This document shows, in pieces, positions 56,640-64,000 of a stretch of DNA of 64,000 bases. Source of the stretch: Piromyces finnis (taxonomy: Eukaryota > Neocallimastigomycota > Neocallimastigomycetes > Neocallimastigales > Neocallimastigaceae); NCBI GenBank assembly GCA_002104945.1, contig MCFH01000002.1, positions 1,889,001 through 1,953,000 on the forward strand, given 5' to 3'. The notes beneath the pieces were generated by a model. That model did no database searches. It had not been told where the DNA came from and saw only the letters and a list, made by a program, of their open reading frames with translations. Both the position numbers and the translations under genes were made by a program. How positions within the stretch are numbered: the stretch's first letter is position 1; every line of letters begins with the position of its first letter.

Positions 56640-56786
56640 AAACTATCTTCTATTCCTTCAAGTAGAATCCTCCAAAAATTTTTCTATTTCTTCTAGTAGA
56701 ATTTCCTAGTAGAATCCTCCAAAAGTTCTTCTATTTCTTCTTGATACCCTAACGTATTCGTAACTCTTCGTTTAGGTAATTGTTAT
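56640..56786 (-). other. Element K leader and primer-binding site
   Basis: On the minus strand ATAACAATTAC (56776-56786) follows the LTR. The leader then shares GAATACGTTAGGGTAT with element B and has two to three units of the TAGAATCCTCCAAAA type. It reaches to within about 13 bp of the foreign reading frame. Confidence 0.7.
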
Positions 56787-57404
56787 TGTAAAGTCAGACA
56801 CTAAACAGAATAGATTAGGATATCTAACCTATTACAATAACACCAAAAATAAAATAAGAAATAGAATTGTTTTATAAAAATGTCTTTTATTATAATAGAA
56901 TTTTTAATAATAACAATTACATTGATAAAATGATGAAAAATATCTTCTATTTATACTTTTCCTAAATACATTTATATTATATTATAACTATTTATTTAAA
57001 ATATATTATTATTTAAAACCTACACTAAAATCTTAACTATTAATAAAATATTTAAACTATAACTATTTCAGTAAAATTAAATAGGCAATTCAAATTAAGT
57101 ACTATTCAATTTGAATATGCGCCCATGTATTATTTATATATTAATCATTTATTATTTATATACTATTTATCTATTTCTATCAGAAAACAATACTAAAACT
57201 AAGAAATTAAATTGAGAAATTTAATTTATTTGTAAAACATTAAAAATAAATTAATAATTTATTTTGTTTTAAACTTTAATTATCAATAAATAAATTATGT
57301 CTTATTTTCTTTTTTCTGTAATATAATTTGTGTAACTTGGACAATAATATTTGTGGCTTAAGTTACATTAAAGATATCAAGCTGAGGCATTTAATATCTT
57401 TACA
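56787..57404 (-). repeat. Element K 5' LTR (B-type)
   Basis: 618 bp, TGTAAAGTCAGACAC to ATATCTTTACA, clearly homologous to the B LTRs with scattered differences. Confidence 0.85.
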
Positions 57405-57688
57405 GTTTTAATAAAAAAGTTATAGTTTAAATATTTTATTAATAATTAAGATTTTAGTGTAGATTCTAAATAATAATATATAAGAAATAAATAGTTATAA
57501 TATAATATAAATGTATTTAGGAAAAATATAAATAGAAGATATATTTCATTATTTTATCAATGTAATTGTTATTAAAAATTCTATTATAATAAAAGACATT
57601 TTTTTAAAAACAATTTTATTTATTTTAAATTTAGTGTTATTGTAATGGAATAGATATCCTAATCTATTCTTTCCGTGTTTGCATTACA
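57405..57688 (+). repeat. Partial B-type LTR, opposite orientation
   Basis: Corresponds to the second half of a B LTR read on the plus strand, ending GTTTGCATTACA. The element K LTR abuts its left side. Confidence 0.7.
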
Positions 57689-58305
57689 TATTTTAAATAA
57701 TTAACCAATATTTTTAATAAATTTAATAAATAAAAGTTGATTCAAAAATATATTCTAAAATTGTGTTATAAAACATAACTTTTATATTTTGTTATGTTTA
57801 ATTAGAATATTTCAAATAATTTTATGATTAAAAATTGATTTTAAATCAATTTCCTTTATTCAATAATACTATTAACAGTATTTACTAAAATTTTTAAATT
57901 TTTTAAATCATCAATTTCTTTTGTAATTTAGTTCCTCATTCTTTTCAATTTCTATAAATTCTGTATCTTCAATTTTGTATATATATTTCCTGTAATTTAT
58001 ATTATTCTTTACAGAAAAATATTCCATTATTTGGAAAAGACCGTTGAAAATTATTTTTAATTTATTATTATCATTAATAATATCTTTATATATCAAAAAT
58101 ATTTTTTTTAATTATATCGATTACATTCAAGTTAATTTGGTTTAACCCTAAATAATCCATTTTATGCATATTTCCACTATATTTCATTGAATATTCAAAT
58201 GTGTTTTTAGAAAATGAAATTTTTCACTTTTAAAATTATTTTTATTACGACACTTATTATAATAATTGTAATATATATATATTTATTTACAGCGTTGAAA
58301 GTATT
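57689..58305. other. Probable host DNA between LTRs
   Basis: The only stretch in the right half that matches none of the LTR families. It contains a decayed reading frame on the minus strand (57911-58240). Confidence 0.45.
57911..58240 (-). pseudogene. Decayed protein-coding fragment, unknown family
   Basis: Two adjoining frames on the minus strand look like one protein broken by a shift in an A/T run near 58095. The upstream part reads NTFEYSMKYSGNMHKMDYLG and the downstream part FNGLFQIMEYFSVKNNINY, ending at 57911. Composition (Asn, Ile, Lys, Asp) resembles a host gene of an AT-rich genome. No domain is recognised and chance is not excluded. Confidence 0.35.
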
Positions 58306-58359
58306 TGTAAAGATATCAAACGCCACAGATTGATATCTTTAATGTAACTTAAGCCATAA
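58306..58359 (+). repeat. B-type LTR fragment, first part
   Basis: TGTAAAGATATCAAACGCC up to AAGCCATAA, interrupted by the D-type LTR; continues at 59382-59511. Confidence 0.7.
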
Positions 58360-59381
58360 TGTAAATATATAAAATATATCTTTAAGTTAATTAATAATTA
58401 ATTAATAATTATTAAATAATAATTTTGATTTACAAAATTTATTATATAAATTTTATGGAAAAATAAATAAAGATTAATTTTAAAATATCAAAGTTAAAAA
58501 TGTAATTTGGATAAATATTTAAATTAATGGATAATTAAATTTAAATATTTTAAATATTCAAATTAAATCTTAAAAAGTTTTTATTTAATTAAAATTAGTT
58601 TAATAACTTTAGCGTAGTTTTAAATTAGCATTTTTTAATAGTAAATATATAATAAATAGTATTATTAATATTTAACTAATATATAGATAATACATGGACT
58701 TTATTCAATTTGTAGTTTACTCAAATTGAATCAAAAGTATATTTAATTAGTTTTAGTTTAGTTTTATTATTTTATTATTTAATTAAATTAGTATTACATT
58801 AGTTTTGTTTATTTTATATTAAATATATGTATAATTGAAATAATTGAATAGAATAATATATTAAAATATAATTTACAAAAAATATAAATACATGTAAAAT
58901 TTCGTAATTTAAAACGATGTAATTGTTATTGACTATAATTTAATTAATAACTAAATAAACTTAATAAAAGAAGAAGATATTTAAAAAGATAATTTTAACT
59001 ATATTTTGTTTTTATTTTTTGGTGTTGTTTTATTGTAAAATTTTATAATCTGTTTTTTGAGTCTTATAAAACTTTTACACATGTATTGAAATGTAGTGAA
59101 ACGTATTTGTTTATTTTATATTGAGTATATGTATAATTAAATAGAATAGTATATTAAAATATAATCTACAAAAAATATAAATACATGTAAAATTTCGTAA
59201 TTTAAAACGATGTAATTGTTATTGACTATAATTTAGTTAATAACTAAACAAAGCTAATAAAAGAGAAGTTATAAATTATATTTTTTTATTTTTGTCTTTT
59301 TATATTTTTTATTTTATTTTTTGTGTTTTTGTTTTATTGAAAAAGTTTTATAATCTTTTAATTCTTGATAAAACTTTTACA
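58360..59381 (+). repeat. D-type LTR with its 3' part duplicated
   Basis: 58360-59079 is a complete D-type LTR ending CTTTTACA. From about 59104 to 59381 a second copy of its promoter-to-end part follows, again with a TATAAATA word, GTAATTGTTAT and CTTTTACA. Flanks CATAA and TATAA are a nearly matching target duplication around the whole unit. Confidence 0.75.
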
Positions 59382-59511
59382 TATAAATATTATTGTTTAA
59401 GTTACACGAATTATATTACAGAGAAAGAAAATGAGACATAATTTATTTATTAATAATTAAAGTTTAAAACAAAATAAATTAAAATTTTCAATTCAAACCC
59501 CTAGTTTTAGT
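59382..59511 (+). repeat. B-type LTR fragment, continued
   Basis: Resumes at TATAAATATTATTGTTTAAG and stops at CTAGTTTTAGT, where another B-type LTR begins. Confidence 0.7.
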
Positions 59512-60115
59512 TGTAAAGTCGACACAAAAAGAATAGATTAGGATATCTATTCTATTACAATAACACTAAATTTAAAATAAAAATAAAAAATTGTTTTATT
59601 AAAAATATCTTTTATTATAATAGAATTTTAATAATAACAATTACATCGATAAAATGATGAAAAATATCTTCTATTTATATTTTTCCTAAATACATTTATA
59701 TTATATTATAACTATTTATTTCTTATATATTATTATTTAAAATCTACACTAAAATCTTAATTATTAATAAATATTTAAACTATAACTATTTTTAGTAAAA
59801 TACAATTGGCAATTCAAATTAAGTACTATTCAATTTGAATATGTGCCCATGTATTATTGATATATTAATCATTTATTATTTATTTATTTCTATGAAAAAA
59901 CAATACTAAAACTAGGGATTTAAATTGAGAATATTAATTTACTTGTTAAACATTAAAAATAAACTAATAATTTATTTTGTTTTAAACTTTAATTATTAAT
60001 AAATAAATTATGTCTCATTTTCTTTTTCTGAATATAATTTGTGTAACTTAAACAATAATACTTGTGGCTTAAGTTACATTAAAGATATCAAACAGAGGCG
60101 TTTGATATCTTTACA
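59512..60115 (-). repeat. B-type LTR
   Basis: 604 bp, very similar to 5941-6545. The flanks TTAGT and ATAAA do not match, so a simple solo LTR with target duplication is not supported. Confidence 0.8.
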
Positions 60116-60282
60116 ATAAACAACTTATACAGCTTTTTTACAAGGGGTTGAGAAAAGGAAATGACCCTAATATCGATAATGAACTTAATAGCGATTTACC
60201 TGATTACTATGTTAGACATAAAAAGCAACCATTTGTAATAGAAATTCCATCGTTAAGAAAATCTCACAGGAGCTCGATTTAG
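60116..60282 (+). pseudogene. Pol C-terminal tail of a B/D-type element
   Basis: An open stretch of about 55 codons (frame from 60118) ends at TAG 60280-60282, with KQLIQLFYKGLRKGN and KKQPFVIEIPSL. It is homologous to the last residues of element B Pol (RYQPFVIEIPSRK). It is followed by the conserved box and purine run GAGGGGAAGAT before the next LTR. The rest of this element is missing on the left. Confidence 0.75.
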
Positions 60283-60292
60283 AGGGGAAGAT

Positions 60293-60908
60293 TGTAAAGA
60301 TATCAACGCCAAATATGATATCTTTAATGTAACTTAAGCCACAAGTATTATTGTTTAAGTTACACAAATTATATTACAGAAAAAGAAAATGAGACATAAT
60401 TTATTTATTAATAATTAAAGTTTAAAACAAAATAAATTATTAATTTATTTTTAATGTTTAACAAGTAAATTAAAATTCTCAATTTAAATCCCTAGTTTTA
60501 GTATTGTTTTTTCATAGAAATAGATAAATAATATATAAATAATAAATGATTAATATATCAATAATACATGGGCACATATTCAAATTGAATAGTACTTAAT
60601 TTGAATTGCCAATTGTATTTTACTAAAAATAGTTATAGTTTAAATATTTATTAATAATTAAGATTTTAGTGTAGATTTTAAATAATAATATATAAGAAAT
60701 AAATAGTTATAATATAATATAAATGTACTTAGGAAAAATATAAATAGAAGATATTTTTCATCATTTTATCGATATAATTGTTATTATTTTTATTCTTCTT
60801 AAATAAAATAAATTTTTAATAAAAAAAATTATTTTTTAAAGAAAATTTTAATATTTTGCAGTTAGTGTTATTGTAAAAGTAACCTATTTTATATTCCAAT
60901 ACTTTACA
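60293..60908 (+). repeat. B-type LTR with divergent end
   Basis: TGTAAAGATATCAACGCC to AATACTTTACA; the last roughly 130 bp differ from other B LTRs. Confidence 0.7.
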
Positions 60909-61087
60909 ATTACTGACTATAAAGAATATTATAACTATATAATAAATTATAAATAATTAATAGAAAAATGTACAAAAATTATAAAGATATAATTTTTATA
61001 ACTTAAAAATCGAGTTAAACAACATTAACATATAAATAGTTGATGGTTGAATTTCTATAATTCTGGCAAATTCAACTATTTAGGTTC
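60909..61087. other. Unassigned AT-rich spacer
   Basis: No gene or repeat match seen. It has a short inverted pair ATAGTTGATGGTTGAA/TTCAACTAT near 61036-61082. Confidence 0.3.
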
Positions 61088-61869
61088 TGTAAAAAATTGT
61101 ATTAATAGAATAATGATTTAATACGTATTTAAAATAATGTATAATGTATTAAATTAATGTACCGTAAAATTTCACAAAATTTATATCACAATACATTAAC
61201 ATAAATTTATGTAAATTTTATTTTTAAATTACAAAAATTTATATCACAATACATTAACATAAATTTATGTAAAATTTAATTTTATGATAAGATAAAGTTT
61301 TTGATGATAAAATAAAATTTTAAATTAAATAATTTTTAACCAATAAATATTTTAGATAATAAAAAAATTTTTTTATAAACTAAGCCTCAAAATTAGAAAT
61401 AAATAAATTGGATATATGTTTGAAATATAATCAACCATATAGTAAATAAATCAAAACTTTATTTTAAGTTTAGAAAATTCTTTAGTAAATAAATTGAATT
61501 TAAATAGTTTAATACAAATAATTTCTTTTAATAAATGTATAAATGTAAACAATGTAAAATTATAATATTAAAGCATGTATATTAGAATTTATTCAATTTA
61601 TTTAAAAAGTATAAATAAAGAAAATTTTTCAACTATTGAAACGATAGTTGGAAAATCGTATAGGTTAATTTTGTTTAGATAAATTAACATTAGTTTATAA
61701 TTAGTTTAGTTGTTTTAAATAATAAAAATTATTAATTGATTATCTAGTGAGGGCTCTGATGAAATAACCTTCACGGTAAAGTAATCAACGGTTGTTAATA
61801 TAGTTTAAAATAAATAAAAGTATTATTAAAAATAAAACATAGTTTGTGTTAGTTTAATTTAGTGTATAC
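61088..61869 (+). repeat. Family E LTR, truncated at its end
   Basis: Matches 21757 to about 21030 (inverted), including the TATA word, the CAACTAT/ATAGTTG hairpin and the CCTTCACGGTAAAGTAATC hairpin arm. The H-type LTR cuts off its last part. Confidence 0.75.
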
Positions 61870-63259
61870 TGTAAAAGTTTTATTAAACTTATAATTTAAT
61901 ATTAAAATATTAAATTAAATAAAAGATTAAAGATAACTAGGTTAGAAAAAATGTTTTATTAAAATAATCTTAATTGTTTTATAAATGAATAATTAAATAT
62001 GTATTATGGTTAAAATAATTTCTTTTTATTTTATTTAAAGAATATATATAATAATAAGATTATTTAATAGTAATACTTGTTAAGTATTAATAAGGTAATA
62101 ATCTTTACAAAGATTTAATTCATAAAACTATTCTAAACTATTTATACAAATTGTAATTTTACATTTAATAATAAAATAACTTTTTAGTACATGATTATAT
62201 TCATAATATATTTTATAATACTAAGGCTAAACTTAAGACTTATTACTAATTATTAAAAATAACTATTGTTTATATATTTATAATATTAATTATTTCTTAA
62301 TTATAATATAATTCATTGGATATAATATTAATAATTATAATCTTTTAATTCAAAGATTATAAGTTATGTTATTGAAATAATTATTATAAAATAAAGTTAA
62401 TTAATTCCGGAAAATAATTTAATTAAAACAATAATTTATATCCTTTTGGGTGAATGATTATGTTCAATACATCAGGGGTGATCATTCTCTGAATAAACAA
62501 TTGATCATTACTGTAATGAGGTATATCTAATGATAAGGGTTAGACTAGAAAATCATTAAGGTTAGATTAATGAAAATTTCATAATTATATTTTTATAACC
62601 AATCATTAAGTAATTAATTCACTTATCAAATTGTATTAAAAAAAATAATTTTCATGTATAAAAGAGAGAATAAGAAAGATAAAATAGTTCTTTTGTATTT
62701 TTATTAATAATTAATAAAAATTAGTTTTTTTGTTTCGTCTTTAGTTTGATAATACACTGACCTAGCGAGTTAGTCGTATTATAATAATAAATTTAATAAA
62801 TAAACATTATTAAAAAAATACATATATATTTGATACATTAGAGTGTGTGTGTTTATTATTATAATATTTCGTTACAATTACTAACAAAATATCTTTAAAT
62901 TGGAATATCTCGTGAACCAGCAGAGATATTGACCTGATTTTAAGATATGTTGTTTATCTCAAGCGTGGCTTTCTAACGAACCCACAATCTCCCAACCATA
63001 ATTTCCCAAAAATCGTCATTCGTTAAGGAGATACGCGTGTTTTTCCTTATTTAATTTTGACGATAAGGGTTAAAGTTATTTGTTATAAAATTATTAAGGG
63101 TTAAGGTCATATCTTAACCTTTTCTAAGTTTTTTAAATATTTCTTAATATAATTTTATAATTTATTTGAAAATAAAATATTATTGATTTTGAAATTTTAT
63201 AAGTAATTTTACAATTTCAAATGATCTTGAAATTGCAGATTCCACTAGTATTCGTGACA
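61870..63259 (-). repeat. H-type LTR copy 4, carrying solo LTR N
   Basis: TGTAAAAGTTTT to GTATTCGTGACA, more diverged than the other H copies. It is interrupted at 62512-62876. Confidence 0.8.
62512..62876. repeat. Solo LTR N (365 bp)
   Basis: TGTAATGAGG to TTCGTTACA with a perfect 5-bp duplication ATTAC on both sides. It has a TATAAAAG word near 62657 and no similarity to the other LTRs. Its short length and TGTAAYGA/TCGTTACA ends would suit another superfamily such as Copia, but no coding part is present. Confidence 0.8.
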
Positions 63260-63264
63260 TTTGG

Positions 63265-64000
63265 TGTGAAGATATTAACTAGATTTAAAACAAATTCAGA
63301 TAATATCTATAATTAATTAAACATAATAATTAGAATTAAATGATCCCAATAATTATTTCAAAACACCTTTAAAAGTCACCTTTAAAATTTTGGTTCAGTG
63401 AAAGGGTTATGATTTCAAAAAATTTAATATCAATACACTATAACCCTTAACCAAAAATAAACAAACACGAAACAAGGTGTAACTCGCCAAAAACGATCGC
63501 TACGGCTGTAAGTGCTACGGCTTTGAAACTAAGTTTATTAGAAAGTTTAAGGAAAAAGCTACATTTTGGTACAATCGCGGTCCTTCTAACTGGTCATTTA
63601 AGGAAGATATGATCATTTGAAGATTTTATTAGGTAAATTAAAATTAATATGATATCAAGTATGGATCATAGACATTTCTTATGACTTGACGAAAATTAAA
63701 AAGATATCAATAGAAATTCTAATTATATTAATTTAATTAATGATAGTGACTGTTACTAAAAATAGAACTAAACCATTTAGGTGTAACAGTTAACATTTAT
63801 AAATTAAATAATTTTAATTATTATAAAATAGGTTAATGGATCAAGTGTTTAAATGATTAATCATATGTTTATTTTATTTTATGTCATGACAAAACAAACA
63901 AACAAACAAACAATCTTATTATGTTATTAATATATTACATGTAATACTTTATTTTTATCAATTTAATAATCTGAACAAAGAATATAAAATAGAATGAATT
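63265..64000 (+). repeat. G-type LTR, runs off the right edge
   Basis: Matches 23228 onward with scattered substitutions and a deletion of about 100 bp near 63838. It is an older copy than the element G LTRs. Confidence 0.85.

Overview
The window is about 64 kb of very AT-rich eukaryotic DNA made almost entirely of nested Ty3/Gypsy LTR retrotransposons. I see no bacterial features, tRNA, rRNA or CRISPR. The pol order (protease, RT, RNase H, integrase), chromodomains, and Asn-rich linkers suggest an AT-rich fungal or fungus-related genome (microsporidian or early-diverging fungus are possible). The sequence alone does not fix the species. The standard genetic code fits all long frames.

Layout, left to right. 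(1) 1-4929: a minus-strand element (A) of a separate Gypsy lineage running off the left edge, with a tRNA-type primer site. (2) 5479-19056: an LTR and pol tail of family D, split by a full-length minus-strand element B (5941-18417, TSD CAGTC), itself split in its integrase by C (7678-13836, TSD ACAAC), a non-coding element with near-identical LTRs. (3) 19057-22739: family E remnants, in which one LTR sits between a gag-protease remnant and the integrase end of a second copy. (4) 22740-36794: element F (minus, intact 1480-residue Gag-Pol) with the young element G (plus, 23228-30769, TSD AATAT) in its 3' untranslated region. (5) 36795-46436: LTR and leader of a family M, and the intact minus-strand element I, in a segment that appears inverted by recombination between opposed H-type LTRs. 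(6) 46437-53057: element J (plus, 46491-52621, TSD AATGA) inside an F-type LTR. (7) 53058-57404: a decayed B-type element (K) in which an unrelated, secreted-looking protein sequence occupies the place of Gag, protease and the N-terminal RT. (8) 57405-64000: a pile of LTR fragments (B, D, E, H and G types), a small solo LTR N, and one decayed non-transposon reading frame.

Mechanistically, families B/C/D, E, F, G/I, J and M all carry, right after the 5' LTR, a 10-11 nt primer-binding site that exactly complements a stretch inside the LTR lying 35-42 nt downstream of a TATA-like box. This is the arrangement known for self-priming in Tf1-type elements. A, G and I make Gag and Pol as two frames linked by an A-AAA-AAC slippery heptamer abutting the Gag stop and followed by a stem-loop. 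B, F and J use one long Gag-Pol frame. Element C carries seven copies of a structured hairpin motif with compensatory changes and no reading frame; it is the best candidate for something undescribed.
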